Of a DNA stretch of 64,000 bases, positions 52,929 to 62,772 are shown one piece after another. The stretch's first letter is position 1. The number at the start of each line of letters is the position of its first letter. Position numbers and translations under genes: made by a program. The notes under the pieces were generated by a model, which saw only the letters and a program-made list of their open reading frames with translations, was not told where the DNA came from and did not search any database. The DNA is taken from contig NZ_FMYH01000002.1 of NCBI RefSeq assembly GCF_900096585.1, positions 204,082 through 268,081 of the forward strand, written 5' to 3'. The stretch is from Sanguibacter gelidistatuariae. GTDB taxonomy: Bacteria; Actinomycetota; Actinomycetes; Actinomycetales; Cellulomonadaceae.

Positions 52929-53696
52929 CTACGCGACGCAGGCCTCCATCCCGGCCAGCGCCTGGGCGACCGCGTGAGCAAAGCCCGTCGGGTTGTCGAG
53001 CATCATCGTGTGCCCGGCATCCGTGACGACGTAGACGGGGATCCCTGCGGCACGCAGGTCGGGGTCGTCTCGGAGCCAGCCTGACCGGTCGCCCTCCACG
53101 ACCGCGCGCGGCATCGCCAGAGCGCGCAGCACGCCGTCGAGCACCGGCATGTCTGCACCGAGCGCGTGCTCGGAGCGGTACATGGCCACGGGGTCGGCCA
53201 GGCGCATGGTCGCCGCCCAGGTGGTGCCGACCTCGGAAAGCTCGAGCGCGAAACCGTGCTCGACGAAGGCATCCTCTGTATACGGCTCGACGAACGGGCG
53301 AGGCGAAGGATGCAGGCTGGGCTCGGCCAGGACGAGACGGCCCACCAGGTCGGGACGGCGATCCGCGAGCAGGGTCGCGACGCCGCCGCCCATGCTGTGG
53401 CCGATCACGTCCGCTCCTGCGACACCAAGACGGTCGAGGCCTCGGGCGATGGCGTCTGCGTGGTCGACGAGGGTGTAGCCGAAGGACAGCGGACGGTCGC
53501 TCATGCCGAAACCCAGGAAGTCGATCATGAGGACCCGGCGTCCCGCCAGGACCGGCTCCGCGGCCGACCGTGCGAAGTAGATCGGGGAGCAGGATCCGAG
53601 GCCGTGCAGGTACACGAGCGGCGGGACGTCCCCGCGTCCTTCAAGCTCCACGTACCCCAGGTGTGCGCCCTCGGGTCCGACCTCTACGTGCTTCAT
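52929..53696 (-). CDS. Alpha/beta hydrolase
   Basis: A 255-residue serine hydrolase. Oxyanion-hole segment LVYLHGLGSCSPIYF, nucleophile elbow DVIGHSMGGGVATLLADRRP, acid near AGIPVYVVTDAG and catalytic His in GHTMMLDNPTGFAHAV. ATG 53696 follows GGAAGGAGACGCA. Substrate unknown; could be an esterase or haloperoxidase-like enzyme. Convergent with YnfA and divergent from the efflux pump. Confidence 0.9.
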   Translation of the reverse strand: MKHVEVGPEGAHLGYVELEGRGDVPPLVYLHGLGSCSPIYFARSAAEPVLAGRRVLMIDFLGFGMSDRPLSFGYTLVDHADAIARGLDRLGVAGADVIGHSMGGGVATLLADRRPDLVGRLVLAEPSLHPSPRPFVEPYTEDAFVEHGFALELSEVGTTWAATMRLADPVAMYRSEHALGADMPVLDGVLRALAMPRAVVEGDRSGWLRDDPDLRAAGIPVYVVTDAGHTMMLDNPTGFAHAVAQALAGMEACVA

Positions 53697-53867
53697 TGCG
53701 TCTCCTTCCCCGCGACAGGTCTGGCCGACCGGTCGATCTGGCCTGGAGGTTAGCAGCAGGTACCGACGCCGCCGCGAGGTGACGCACCTCGGCCCCATGG
53801 CGGCGCCAGACCACGCCAGCGATACTCGAGGAAGAAGACGCGCACCCGACCGGAAGGCACACCGGAC

Positions 53868-55478
53868 ATGAAGAAGTGGTCCGTCCTGATCATTCTGGGC
53901 TGCGCGCAGTTCGTCCTCGTGCTCGACGGCACGGTGATGAACGTGTCGATCTCCACGGTCGTGGCCGACCTCGACACGACCGTGACCGCCATGCAGGCGG
54001 CCATCACGTTCTACACGCTGACGATGGCTTCGATGATGCTCCTCGGCGCGAAGCTCGGTGACGTGTGGGGGCGCCGTCGGGCCTTTGTCATCGGCTCGTG
54101 GATCTATGCGGCCGGGTCGCTCATCACGGCGCTGAGCCCCAACATCGTCTTCCTGTTCCTCGGCTGGTCGATCGTCGAGGGGCTCGGCGCGGTGCTCGTC
54201 ATCCCTGCCGTCGCCGCGCTCATCGCCGACAACTACACCGGTCCCGACCGGGTCAAGGCCTACGCCGCGATCGGCGCGATCTCCGGGGCGGCCGTGGCCG
54301 CCGGACCGCTGATCGGCGGCTTCCTCACCACCTACGCCAGCTGGCGGTACGTCTTCGCCGGCGAGGTCGTCATCATGATCGTGGTCGTCTCCTTCTCCCG
54401 GGTGGTCACCGACTCCACAGCCCGTCAGCAGGTGCGCATCGATGCCCTGAGCGTGCTGCTCTCGGCGTCGGGGCTGGTCCTGGCCGTGTTCGGGATGCTG
54501 CAGAGCAAGACGTGGGGGTGGATCCGCCCGGCGGCCTCCCCCGAGATCGGCGGCGTGGAGATCACCCCGCTGGGGGTGTCACTCAGCGCGTGGCTGATGA
54601 TCGTCGGCGGATTCCTGCTCTACGGCTTCGTCCGTCGCCAAGCCGTTCTCGTGCGCACCGGGCGCCCGCCGCTCGTGCAGATCGAGATGTTCTCGATCGC
54701 CGCGCTGCGCAGCGGGCTGACCGTGCTCGGCGCGCAGTACGCGATCACCGCGGGGCTGTTCTTCATGGTGCCGGTCTACCTGCAGATGACGCTCGGCCTC
54801 GACGCCCTGGAGACCGGCCTGAAGATCTTCCCGCTCTCGGTCTCGCTGATCCTCTTCTCGGTCGTCGGCACGCGACTGTCGTCCATCTGGTCGCCGCGCC
54901 GCATCGTGCTGTGGGGGCAAGGCATCCTCGTTGTCAGCTCGCTCATCCTGCTGGGCTCGGTCGACCTGGAGCTGCGGAGCGGCCTCTTCGGCGCGGGGAT
55001 GTTCTGCGCCGGTGCCGCGCTCGGCCTGCTCGCCTCGCAGCTGGGAAACGTCAACATGTCGGCCGTGTCGAAGACGCAGACGAGCGAGGTCGGCGGGCTT
55101 CAAGGGGTGTTCCAGAACCTCGGCTCCTCCCTCGGCACGGCGCTCATCGGCTCCGTGCTCATCGCGGCCCTGACCACGTCCTTCGGCGCCGCGGTCGCCG
55201 CGAGCGACCTCCCGGCCGACGCGCAGTCGACCGTCGCCGGGCTCACCCAGGGCGGCGTGGCCATCGTCGAGGCCAACAGCGTGGACACCATCGCCGAACA
55301 GGCCGGCCTGACCGCCGCCCAGGGCCAGACCTTGACCGACATCTACACCGAGTCCCAGGTCTCCTCGCTGCGCACCGCCCTGTTCGCGCTGACCGTGATC
55401 GCCCTGGTCTCGCTGCTCTTCTCCCGCGGCGTGCCGGCGGTCAGCCCACGCCGGCGCCGCACGCCCACCTCTTCGTAG
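53868..55478 (+). CDS. MFS drug efflux transporter, DHA2 type
   Basis: A 536-residue, 14-helix antiporter. N-terminal CAQFVLVLDGTVMNVSISTV (motif D-like), AKLGDVWGRRRAFVIGSWIY (motif A), GAISGAAVAAGPLIGGFLTT (motif C). The closing part has an extracytoplasmic loop of about 70 residues before the last helix (FALTVIALVSLLFS). No regulator is adjacent. Second DHA2 pump in the window. Confidence 0.93.
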   Translation: MKKWSVLIILGCAQFVLVLDGTVMNVSISTVVADLDTTVTAMQAAITFYTLTMASMMLLGAKLGDVWGRRRAFVIGSWIYAAGSLITALSPNIVFLFLGWSIVEGLGAVLVIPAVAALIADNYTGPDRVKAYAAIGAISGAAVAAGPLIGGFLTTYASWRYVFAGEVVIMIVVVSFSRVVTDSTARQQVRIDALSVLLSASGLVLAVFGMLQSKTWGWIRPAASPEIGGVEITPLGVSLSAWLMIVGGFLLYGFVRRQAVLVRTGRPPLVQIEMFSIAALRSGLTVLGAQYAITAGLFFMVPVYLQMTLGLDALETGLKIFPLSVSLILFSVVGTRLSSIWSPRRIVLWGQGILVVSSLILLGSVDLELRSGLFGAGMFCAGAALGLLASQLGNVNMSAVSKTQTSEVGGLQGVFQNLGSSLGTALIGSVLIAALTTSFGAAVAASDLPADAQSTVAGLTQGGVAIVEANSVDTIAEQAGLTAAQGQTLTDIYTESQVSSLRTALFALTVIALVSLLFSRGVPAVSPRRRRTPTSS

Positions 55479-55499
55479 AGCGCGCCACGGGCGCGCTCT
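55477..55499 (+). terminator. Terminator overlapping the efflux gene stop
   Basis: AGAGCGCGCC-ACG-GGCGCGCTCT, perfect 10-bp stem, 3-base loop, starting inside the TAG stop codon. Confidence 0.85.
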
Positions 55500-55563
55500 G
55501 CGTGGTGCCGGCTCACTCGCCGTGGATGAGGACAACCCGCGACGACCGGGGCAAGGATGAGGA

Positions 55564-56127
55564 ATGGACACGCCCGGCGCGAGGTCGATCGCTCAGGAGC
55601 TGACCGCGTTCTGGGTGCGAACCTTGTTGATGATCGTCCTGCTCACCACCTGCTACTACGTACTGCCCGACAACGGCCCTTTCGACGATCGCGCGGCTGG
55701 CCTGCGCACAGGCGGATCGTTGCTTGCTCTGGTCGGCTTCGCGCTCGTCCTGCGGATCCAGGTCCGGGTGATCCGACGACGCCCCTCGGTCTGGGGTCGC
55801 TCGGAAGCCCTGCTCACCGTGCTCTACCTGCTCATCCTGGCCTTCGCCATCACCTACGACCGCATGGCAGGCTCGGCCGGCAACCAGATCGAGGGGATCA
55901 GCAACCGGACGGACGCGCTGTACTTCACCGTGACCGTCGTCTCCACGGTCGGCTTCGGCGACATCCACGCCGTCAGCACCGCGGCCCGCGCGGTCGTGAC
56001 CATCCAGATGCTCGTCAACGTCTTCTTCGTCGGGGCCGCGCTGCGCCTGCTGACCGGGCTGGGCGGCAGCGGAAAGGGCGGCGGGTCCGGTACGGACGGC
56101 GACGCCAGGGGGCCTGGGGCGCCGTGA
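55564..56127 (+). CDS. Potassium channel family protein
   Basis: A 187-residue channel subunit with four hydrophobic segments; the pore loop TVTVVSTVGFGDIHAVST contains the GFGD filter. Short C-terminal glycine-rich tail, no RCK domain. Related in design to the channel at 5771 but shorter. Starts a rightward group with the DUF6325-like and SHOCT genes. Confidence 0.9.
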   Translation: MDTPGARSIAQELTAFWVRTLLMIVLLTTCYYVLPDNGPFDDRAAGLRTGGSLLALVGFALVLRIQVRVIRRRPSVWGRSEALLTVLYLLILAFAITYDRMAGSAGNQIEGISNRTDALYFTVTVVSTVGFGDIHAVSTAARAVVTIQMLVNVFFVGAALRLLTGLGGSGKGGGSGTDGDARGPGAP

Positions 56128-56239
56128 CGGCAACCGTCTCGTCCGTGGAGGATGACGCGCGGTGACTCCGGACGCGGCAGCGTTGTTCGTGACAGATGCC
56201 ACGACGGCGGGTACGGCGACACGGGGATGGGTGGTCACC

Positions 56240-56722
56240 ATGACGGAAGAGCGTGCGGGCAGGGACGAGAACGCCGACGCGCTGAGCGCGTTCGAGGACA
56301 TGGGACCGGTCGACTACATCGTCGTCGAGTTCCCCGGCAGCCGGTTCACGGGCCACGGCCTGCCCCTCCTCGTCGACCTCGTGGACCGAGGGGTGATCCG
56401 CCTCCTTGACCTCGTGTTCGTCAAGAAGGAGCTCGACGGGTCCCTGACCGGTCTTGTGCTCGCCGACCTGGACGCCGACGGCGAGCTCGACCTCGCGGTC
56501 TTCGACGGCGTGTCCTCAGGGCTGCTGGGCCAGGACGACATCGACGAGGCGGGAGCCGTTCTCGAGGCCGGGAGCTCGGCCGGGATCCTCGTCTACGAGA
56601 ACAGCTGGGCCGGGCCCTTTGCCTCCGCTCTCCGGCGCGGCGGAGCGCAGCTCGTGGCGAGCGGCCGGGTGCCCGTCCAGGCCTTGCTGGCCTCGCTCGA
56701 CGCCGCCGAGCAGCGCGACTGA
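56240..56722 (+). CDS. DUF6325-like protein
   Basis: A 160-residue acidic protein: DMGPVDYIVVEFPGSRFTGH, DLVDRGVIRLLDLVFVKKEL, SSAGILVYENSWAGPFASAL, RRGGAQLVASGRVPVQALLA. This pattern (GPVDYIVVEFP ... LVYEN.WA.PFA.A.R..G..LV..GRIP) is typical of DUF6325, found in actinobacterial stress clusters and often next to SHOCT proteins. Function unknown; resembles the shorter DUF1269 theme. ATG 56240 chosen; a GTG at 56162 would add 26 residues of low plausibility. Confidence 0.85.
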   Translation: MTEERAGRDENADALSAFEDMGPVDYIVVEFPGSRFTGHGLPLLVDLVDRGVIRLLDLVFVKKELDGSLTGLVLADLDADGELDLAVFDGVSSGLLGQDDIDEAGAVLEAGSSAGILVYENSWAGPFASALRRGGAQLVASGRVPVQALLASLDAAEQRD

Positions 56723-56755
56723 TCCCACCCGAACACCGTAGGAAGGACGACGACC

Positions 56756-57067
56756 ATGCCCGGTCTGCTTCGAGGAGTTGCCAGAGTGGCGGTGGTCGCG
56801 GGAACCGCGACGGCCGTGTCCAATCGTGTCTCACGCCGCCAGGCCGGCCGGTGGGCTTCGCAGGCCCCGGAGCCGGAACCGGCACCGGAGAGCGCCCCGC
56901 CCCCGCCTCCACCACCCGCCCCGGTCGCCCCGGAGCCTGCCGCCCCGGCAGCCGGCGGGATGGACGACGTCCTCGCCCAGCTGAAGTCGCTCGGTGAGCT
57001 CAAGGAGCAGGGTGTTCTCTCCGAGGCGGAGTTCGAGGCGCAGAAGCAGCGCATCCTCGCCGGTTGA
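56756..57067 (+). CDS. SHOCT-domain protein
   Basis: A 103-residue protein. N-terminal segment MPGLLRGVARVAVVAGTATA may anchor to membrane, a proline-rich linker follows, and the C-terminus is a SHOCT domain (DDVLAQLKSLGELKEQGVLS then EAEFEAQKQRILAG). SHOCT domains are small helical hairpins thought to mediate oligomerisation. AGGAAGGAC precedes ATG. Co-oriented 33 bases after the DUF6325-like gene. Confidence 0.92.
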   Translation: MPGLLRGVARVAVVAGTATAVSNRVSRRQAGRWASQAPEPEPAPESAPPPPPPPAPVAPEPAAPAAGGMDDVLAQLKSLGELKEQGVLSEAEFEAQKQRILAG

Positions 57068-57088
57068 GGCGTCCTGAGACGACCCACC

Positions 57089-57760
57089 TCACATGATGTT
57101 CACCGCCCTGGCCACGACGAGCGTGGCCAGGGCGAGCGATATCGCCGACTCCGCGATCACCATGAGCTTGGCCGAACGCCTGAGCGCGGACACGTCCGTG
57201 GGACCGAAGGCGGTCGCGGTGTTGAAGGACAGCGCGAGGTAGTCCACGAACTGCGGGGCCCACCGCGGCGGCACGAGGTCGGAGTTGGCCATCTCCGGGA
57301 AGAGGAAGGCGACCCCGACCCGGTGCCGCGACGCGGCCCGCGCCGAGGCTCCCCCGCCGTCGAAGTCCCAGAACCACAGTGCGAAGATGATGACGTTCGT
57401 CGTCCACACGATCGCCCCGACCGCGAGCAGCAGCCCCGCCGAGTCGAAGGACGCTCCCCACAGGATGCCCTTGACCAGGCGGATCGCCGTCACCGCGTTG
57501 GCGACGGCGATCGACATGATCATCAGCCCCGTCGTCACCTTCAACCAGGGGCGTTGCCGGTCGATCAGGCCCGGGTCACCGGCGACCAGCACCCCGAGGA
57601 AGACCAGCAGGAAGGCCGGGAACACCCACCGCGGCGACACCAGGAACTCCTTCGGGAGGAGCTGGTGCAGCCCGCCCGCGGCGAGGGTGGCCACCGCCAT
57701 CGGCCAGCGGTGCTCGGCTGGCGGCGCGGTGTCCTCGACGACGGGATCGTCGTCGGTCAT
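57089..57760 (-). CDS. DUF1345-like membrane protein
   Basis: A 223-residue protein with six hydrophobic helices and the conserved-looking ending YLALSFNTATAFGPTDVSAL then AKLMVIAESAISLALATLVV. WFWDFDGGG and FLFPEMAN are further landmarks of this actinobacterial membrane family. The TAFGPTD loop is reminiscent of a channel pore but is not a potassium filter. Start overlaps the upstream gene by 4 bases. Last gene of the leftward stress operon. Confidence 0.75.
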   Translation of the reverse strand: MTDDDPVVEDTAPPAEHRWPMAVATLAAGGLHQLLPKEFLVSPRWVFPAFLLVFLGVLVAGDPGLIDRQRPWLKVTTGLMIMSIAVANAVTAIRLVKGILWGASFDSAGLLLAVGAIVWTTNVIIFALWFWDFDGGGASARAASRHRVGVAFLFPEMANSDLVPPRWAPQFVDYLALSFNTATAFGPTDVSALRRSAKLMVIAESAISLALATLVVARAVNIM

Positions 57761-59169
57761 GCCTGATTCACGGTCTCCGCCGCCGATTCGCCCGATGGCA
57801 CCGGCGGTCTGGCCAAGAGCTCCAGGAGCGCGATCGCCGCGACGGCGACCACCGCGACGGTCACCACGATCGCCGGGGTCGGCGCCGGAGCCAGCAGGAT
57901 CACCAGCCCCGCGAGCGCGATGATCAGGACCCGCAGGAGGGTCCGGTGCGCGTAGAGCCAGAGGCCGACCGGGCCGGTCGTGACGCCCCTGCGCTGCCCC
58001 GCGGTCCGGGCGGCCGCGAAGGCCCGGCCGATCCCGGCGCGCACGCCGCGCGCGGAGTCGCTCCCGCCTCCGAGGTAGGCCGCAGCGGCAACCACGAGAC
58101 CGAGCACTGCCACCGTGCGCAGCGCCACCCGGATGAAGGCCACCAGCTGGTCGAAGACGATCTCTGCCGCGTCGAGCCGCTCGACCTTACCGGCCAACCC
58201 GTCCAGATACAGGCTGCGCCCGATGTAGAGGCCGATGCCCAGGACGAGCATCGAGGCCGCGAGCGCGAGCCCCGCGACGACCAGGGCCCGGGAGCGATGC
58301 ACGGCGGTGAGCACGCCGACGGCGATCAGGCCGAGGCTGAGCCACGGCAGCCAGGTGCCCACGACGTCGAGCAGGGAGTATGCGTTCTGCAGCTTGACGA
58401 GCTGGGTGGTCTGCACGAGCGTGAAGGAGGCGTTGACGGTGGGGATGTTGGCGGCGACCGAGAAGCCGTCCTTGACGAGCTGCGCCTTGAGGGTGTCGAT
58501 CACTCCGGAGAGCTCGATCGTCAGCTGCCCCTGGTCCCCGATCTGCAGGACGCTGCCGGGCTCTCCCTTCATGACCGCGATGAGCTGGGCGTGCGCCACC
58601 CGGTTCGCCTCGATCCAGGCGGTCTCGAAGGCGTCGCTCTCGACCACGGTCGTGGCCGCCTTGCGGATGAGCGACTGGATGCCGTCGGTGAGCGGCTGCT
58701 CGACCGCACCCAGGGCCGCCGCTGCTCGGGGTGGCAGGTCGGGGCGGTTCAGCGCAGACACCGCGTCGTGGACGAGCGTGGGCACGTCCAGCTGCTCCAT
58801 GACCACCTCGGTCAGGCGGTTCTCGATCGCGGACTGGATGACCGGGTCGCTCGCGAGCGGGCCGACCGTCGCGACGTACCGGTCGGTGTCGGTGAGCTCC
58901 CGCTGCGCCCAGCTCGCGACGACGGCCACCGGGGCGAGCAGCACCCCGAGCAGGATGAGGACGAGCGCAGCCGCGGATCGTCCGCGGTGGCGGCGCCGGC
59001 CCTGGGCCTGCGCACCAGGAGCCTCGCTGCCCGACGACGCAGGTGTGGGCCCGGCCAGCGCCACCTGTTCGCGCAGGGCAGCGTTCTCCCGCTCGAGCTG
59101 GGCCAAGCGCGCGGTCAGCCGGGCTGCGTCGGCGTCTCCCTCGGTACGCGCCTCGTCGTCTGGCATCAT
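57757..59169 (-). CDS. Large membrane protein of the actinobacterial stress cluster
   Basis: A 470-residue protein. An N-terminal coiled coil (ARLTARLAQLERENAALREQ), a transmembrane helix (AAALVLILLGVLLAPVAVVA), an extracytoplasmic domain of about 170 residues (ASWAQRELTDTDRYVATVGP, LASDPVIQSAIENRLTEVVM) and several C-terminal helices. The coiled coil plus TDTDRYVATV..A.DP.VQ..I..RLT motif is common in actinobacteria, but no biochemical function is known. Coupled to the following gene by ATGA overlap. Confidence 0.8.
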   Translation of the reverse strand: MMPDDEARTEGDADAARLTARLAQLERENAALREQVALAGPTPASSGSEAPGAQAQGRRRHRGRSAAALVLILLGVLLAPVAVVASWAQRELTDTDRYVATVGPLASDPVIQSAIENRLTEVVMEQLDVPTLVHDAVSALNRPDLPPRAAAALGAVEQPLTDGIQSLIRKAATTVVESDAFETAWIEANRVAHAQLIAVMKGEPGSVLQIGDQGQLTIELSGVIDTLKAQLVKDGFSVAANIPTVNASFTLVQTTQLVKLQNAYSLLDVVGTWLPWLSLGLIAVGVLTAVHRSRALVVAGLALAASMLVLGIGLYIGRSLYLDGLAGKVERLDAAEIVFDQLVAFIRVALRTVAVLGLVVAAAAYLGGGSDSARGVRAGIGRAFAAARTAGQRRGVTTGPVGLWLYAHRTLLRVLIIALAGLVILLAPAPTPAIVVTVAVVAVAAIALLELLARPPVPSGESAAETVNQA

Positions 59170-59205
59170 TGCCTCCTTCCCGTGGACCCCATGGATCCTG
59201 GCTCC

Positions 59206-60591
59206 CTACACACCGGTCTGCGCGATCACCCGTCCCGACGTGATCGCGGCATAGAGCGCCGCGTGGTCGCGCTCGTTCTGCTCGGCATAGGTCTCGGCAA
59301 AGTCCGCGATCGCATGATCGAAGCGGTCGCTCGAACCGAGGTAGGCGGCGATCGCCACCCGGTCGCCCGAGCGGGCGTGTGCCCGGGCCAACGACTCCCC
59401 GCAGACCCGGCCGTAGAAGGACATCCCGTCGGCCACCATGTCTTCGACCGGGAGCGATGCCTTGCCGTCACGGAGCTGACGCACGTAGAAGTCGCGTTCG
59501 ACTCCGTCCGGGCCAAGGGCCCGGTCCCAGCCGAGGAAGATGTCGTTGCTCGCCTGCATGAGCTGCTGCCCGGCGACGACCCGCTCCCCCTCGTGCGTGA
59601 TGTCGTTGGGCGGCACGTAGCCGGCGAGCACGGAGGTCTGCGCCTCCTTGGCCTGCAAGAACAGCGGGTCGCTCCCGTCGATGCCCTCGAAGAGCAGGAT
59701 CCACGCGCGGGTCCCCACGCTCCCCACTCCCACGACCTTTCGGGCAACCTGCGTGAGCTCGTACTGTGCCAGGAGGTGGCGGCGGTGCCTGGGGAGGCTG
59801 CGGCTGTAGGACTGCACCAGGTCGGCAAGGCGTTCGTAGGTCTGGGCGGCGCCCTCCTCTCCCCACAGCTCCTCGACGGGAACGATCAACGGCGGCTGGC
59901 TGATGATCCGTGGTCGGCCGTCGACCAGGGTGGTGAGCTTGGACAGCGCCTGGACGCTGTCTCGGGTGCGGGCCTTGTCGACGACGGCCTGGATCTGTTT
60001 CTTGCGCCCGGAGTCGAGCTTGCGGCCGATCCGGGACATCAGGTCCTCCATGTCGACGTGGGAGTACCAGACACTGAGGTTGCCCTGGTGGGCGAAGGTG
60101 CGCATCGTCTCGCGGTACCCCCGCACGGACCTGCGGACCATCTTGCGGCAGGTCTTGGTGGGGAAGCCGTTGGCCCGCCCGGCCACGTGCAGGCTCGTCG
60201 CGAGGCGTTTGACGTCCCACTCGAAGGGGCCCGGGTAGGTCTCGTCGAAGTCGTTGATGTCGAAGACCAGGCGCCGTTCCGGGGATGCGTAGATCCCGAA
60301 GTTGCTCAGGTGCGCGTCGCCGCACAGCTGAACCGTCAGCCCCGAGTCCGGGCTTCGGGCGAGGTCGGCGGCCATGATGAGCGCGCCCCCGCGGTAGTGC
60401 GCGAAGGGTGAGCTGACCATCCGCCCGGACCGGATCGGGACAAGCTCCGGCACGCGGGACAGAGCCTGGCTCTCCAGCAGCGCAACCGGGTCCGCCCGAC
60501 CGTGCGCTGAATACTGGGAATGTTGCTCGAGCGGCACCCGGTCGCGGACGGACCGTCCCAGGTCCGCCCGTTCGCCGCGGGTCGGACTCAC
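59206..60591 (-). CDS. DUF2252 family protein
   Basis: A 461-residue protein with kinase-like features: LVPIRSGRMVSSPFAHYRGG, VQLCGDAHLSNFGIYASPER, LVFDINDFDETYPGPFEWDV, where GDAHLSNFG and DINDFDE resemble the catalytic HxDxxxxN and DxD loops of aminoglycoside-phosphotransferase-like kinases. Function is not established. GTGA overlap with the upstream DUF1269 gene. A truncated relative lies at 45990. Confidence 0.92.
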   Translation of the reverse strand: MSPTRGERADLGRSVRDRVPLEQHSQYSAHGRADPVALLESQALSRVPELVPIRSGRMVSSPFAHYRGGALIMAADLARSPDSGLTVQLCGDAHLSNFGIYASPERRLVFDINDFDETYPGPFEWDVKRLATSLHVAGRANGFPTKTCRKMVRRSVRGYRETMRTFAHQGNLSVWYSHVDMEDLMSRIGRKLDSGRKKQIQAVVDKARTRDSVQALSKLTTLVDGRPRIISQPPLIVPVEELWGEEGAAQTYERLADLVQSYSRSLPRHRRHLLAQYELTQVARKVVGVGSVGTRAWILLFEGIDGSDPLFLQAKEAQTSVLAGYVPPNDITHEGERVVAGQQLMQASNDIFLGWDRALGPDGVERDFYVRQLRDGKASLPVEDMVADGMSFYGRVCGESLARAHARSGDRVAIAAYLGSSDRFDHAIADFAETYAEQNERDHAALYAAITSGRVIAQTGV

Positions 60592-61076
60592 GCGTCCTCG
60601 GTCAGCTCGTGGGCGAGCTCCTTCTCGTCTTCCTCCGACAGCGAGGTCTTGAGCAGCGTGCCGCCGTACTGCTTCATCGCGTCGGCGAACTTGTCCTCGG
60701 TGATCTTCGAGGCCATGACGACGACGGCCGCGCTGCCGGGCTTGAGCATCTCCTGGACCTGGGAGCGGAACTCGTCGTCGATCCCTGACTTGCCCATCTT
60801 CCCCATGAGCGCGCCGAGCGCGCCGCCGAGGGCCAGCCCGACGAAGGGGACGAGGAAGAGCAGGCCGATGATCATCCCCCAGAGCGCCCCCGATGCGGCG
60901 GAGACCCCGACGATCTTTCCCGGCGTCTCGACGTGGCTCTTGCCCTCGGCGTCGACCTGCACGACGGCGAGGCCGGACAGCTGGACGACGAAGTCCTTCT
61001 GCAGCTGCATGACCTGGTTGTAGGCCTGGGTCGCGACCGCATGGTCGTCGTAGCCGATCACGATGAGCTCGGACAT
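60588..61076 (-). CDS. DUF1269 family membrane-associated protein
   Basis: A 162-residue protein: ELIVIGYDDHAVATQAYNQV, a glycine-rich hydrophobic hairpin (GALWGMIIGLLFLVPFVGLA, LGGALGALMGKMGK) and an alpha/beta C-terminus (GSAAVVVMASKITEDKFADA, GGTLLKTSLSEEDEKEL). Matches DUF1269. The hairpin could insert in a membrane. Usually found in acid or general stress clusters; lies between glutamate decarboxylase and DUF2252 here. Confidence 0.92.
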   Translation of the reverse strand: MSELIVIGYDDHAVATQAYNQVMQLQKDFVVQLSGLAVVQVDAEGKSHVETPGKIVGVSAASGALWGMIIGLLFLVPFVGLALGGALGALMGKMGKSGIDDEFRSQVQEMLKPGSAAVVVMASKITEDKFADAMKQYGGTLLKTSLSEEDEKELAHELTEDA

Positions 61077-61181
61077 GGTGGACCTCCGTGGTGAGGGTTA
61101 TGGTTCGGTACCTCTACCGTCCACCCCGGCGCCCGACGGGGCCTCATCCCAGATGGGTGAGACGACCTTCGCCGCGGCCGG

Positions 61182-62582
61182 TCACAGGTGGCTGAAGCCG
61201 CTCGACTCCTCCGGCGTCATCGGCACGGTGACCGGATGCCGGTGCATGTGGTCGACGGCGTCACGGAGGTCGTCGATGAGGGTCGCGACCATGTCCCGGC
61301 TCACGCCCTGGCGCACGAGGACACGCTGCACGGCGATGTTCGAGGCCGCGCCGGTCAGCGGGTAGGCCGGGACCTGCCACCCGCGCATGCGCAGGCGGTC
61401 GGCGAGATCGTAGAGCGTGTACCCAGGGTCCTGACCGTCGATGATCTTCCAGGTGACGGCCGGGATGCCATCCTGGGGGGTGCTGCCGAACACGATCTCG
61501 AAGGGCCCCAGGGTCGGGATGGTCGCCGCGAGCAGCTGACCGGTCTCGTAGCAGGAACCATGGATCGCGCGGTAGCCATCCCGGCCGAGCCGCACGAAGT
61601 CGTAGTACTGCGCGACCACGGGGCCGGCCGACCGGGAGAAGTTGATCTGGAAGACCGGCATGTCCCCGCCCAGGTAGGTGACGTGGAAGACGAGCTCAGC
61701 CGGGAGCTCGCCTGAGTCCCGCCACACGACCCACCCCACCCCGAGCGGGGCCAGCCCAAACTTGTGCCCGGAGGCGCTGATCGACTTCACCCGTTCCAAA
61801 CGGAAGTCCCACACCAGGTCGGGGGCGCAGAACGGGGCCAGAAATCCTCCGCTGGCCGCGTCGACGTGGATGTCGACGTCGAGCCCCGACTCGGCCTGGA
61901 GGCGGTCGAGGGCCGCAGCCATATCGGCGATCTGCTCGTAAGCGCCGGTGTAGGTGACACCGAGCGTCGCGACGACGAACACGGTGTTCTCGTCCACCTG
62001 CTCGAGCATCTGCTCCGGTGTCATGGCGTAGGAGCCCGGCGCCATCGGGACCTCGCGGATCTCGACGTCCCAGTAGCGGGCGAACTTGTGCCAGACCACC
62101 TGGACTGGGCCGCAGACCATGTTGGGTCGGTCGCTCGGCAGGCCTGCCGCCTGCCGCTTCGCCCGCCACCGCCTCGTGGCCGCCATCCCCGCCAGCATGC
62201 ACGCCTCGGAGGAGCCGACGGCGGAGGTCCCGACCGTGTTGGCCGCCCCCGGTGCGTTCCACAGGTCCGCGATCATGTGCACGCATCGCCGTTCGATCTC
62301 GGCCGTCTGCGGGTACTCGTCCTGGTCGATCATGTTCTTGTCAATCGCCCGGTCCATGAGCTCGTGGACCTGCGGTTCCTCCCACGTCTGGCAGAAGGTC
62401 GCAAGATTCTGGCGGCTGTTGCCGTCCAGCAGCATCTCGTCGGCGACGAGCTGGAACGCGTCGTCGGACCGGGTCGCGCCCAGCGGAAAGGTGTACTTGG
62501 GGACGAGGCCGCGCAGGGCACCGCTGCCGAACAGCGGGTCGGTCATCTCGTCGCGGATCGCGTCACGTTCGTGGAGGGCCAT
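61182..62582 (-). CDS. gadB: Glutamate decarboxylase
   Basis: A 466-residue PLP enzyme, the same length as E. coli GadB. PLP lysine in [19 protein letters not shown]; other landmarks [60 protein letters not shown]. Converts glutamate to GABA with proton consumption, the basis of acid resistance. No GABA antiporter is adjacent. ATG 62582 chosen by comparison of length; the frame is open for 37 more codons upstream. First gene of the leftward stress operon. Confidence 0.94.
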   Translation of the reverse strand: MALHERDAIRDEMTDPLFGSGALRGLVPKYTFPLGATRSDDAFQLVADEMLLDGNSRQNLATFCQTWEEPQVHELMDRAIDKNMIDQDEYPQTAEIERRCVHMIADLWNAPGAANTVGTSAVGSSEACMLAGMAATRRWRAKRQAAGLPSDRPNMVCGPVQVVWHKFARYWDVEIREVPMAPGSYAMTPEQMLEQVDENTVFVVATLGVTYTGAYEQIADMAAALDRLQAESGLDVDIHVDAASGGFLAPFCAPDLVWDFRLERVKSISASGHKFGLAPLGVGWVVWRDSGELPAELVFHVTYLGGDMPVFQINFSRSAGPVVAQYYDFVRLGRDGYRAIHGSCYETGQLLAATIPTLGPFEIVFGSTPQDGIPAVTWKIIDGQDPGYTLYDLADRLRMRGWQVPAYPLTGAASNIAVQRVLVRQGVSRDMVATLIDDLRDAVDHMHRHPVTVPMTPEESSGFSHL

Positions 62583-62772
62583 ATAGCGATCGTCATGTCG
62601 CGGTGAGGCAGCGGCGTCATCCGACGGGGATGAACCTGCGGTCCCCGGATGCGCTGTGATGTCAAGGACCGCCACACAAGACGAAACTGCCAAAAACCTT
62701 GTGCCATAGACAAATGTTCGATAGACTTATCAGGAGAAACACGGACAGTTCCAACGAGGGTGGGAGGGTGCC

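Noticed and set aside
62700..62725. SOS/LexA box upstream of the DUF222 gene
   Set aside because: Only the right half GTTCGA is present; the left half does not match TCGAAC.
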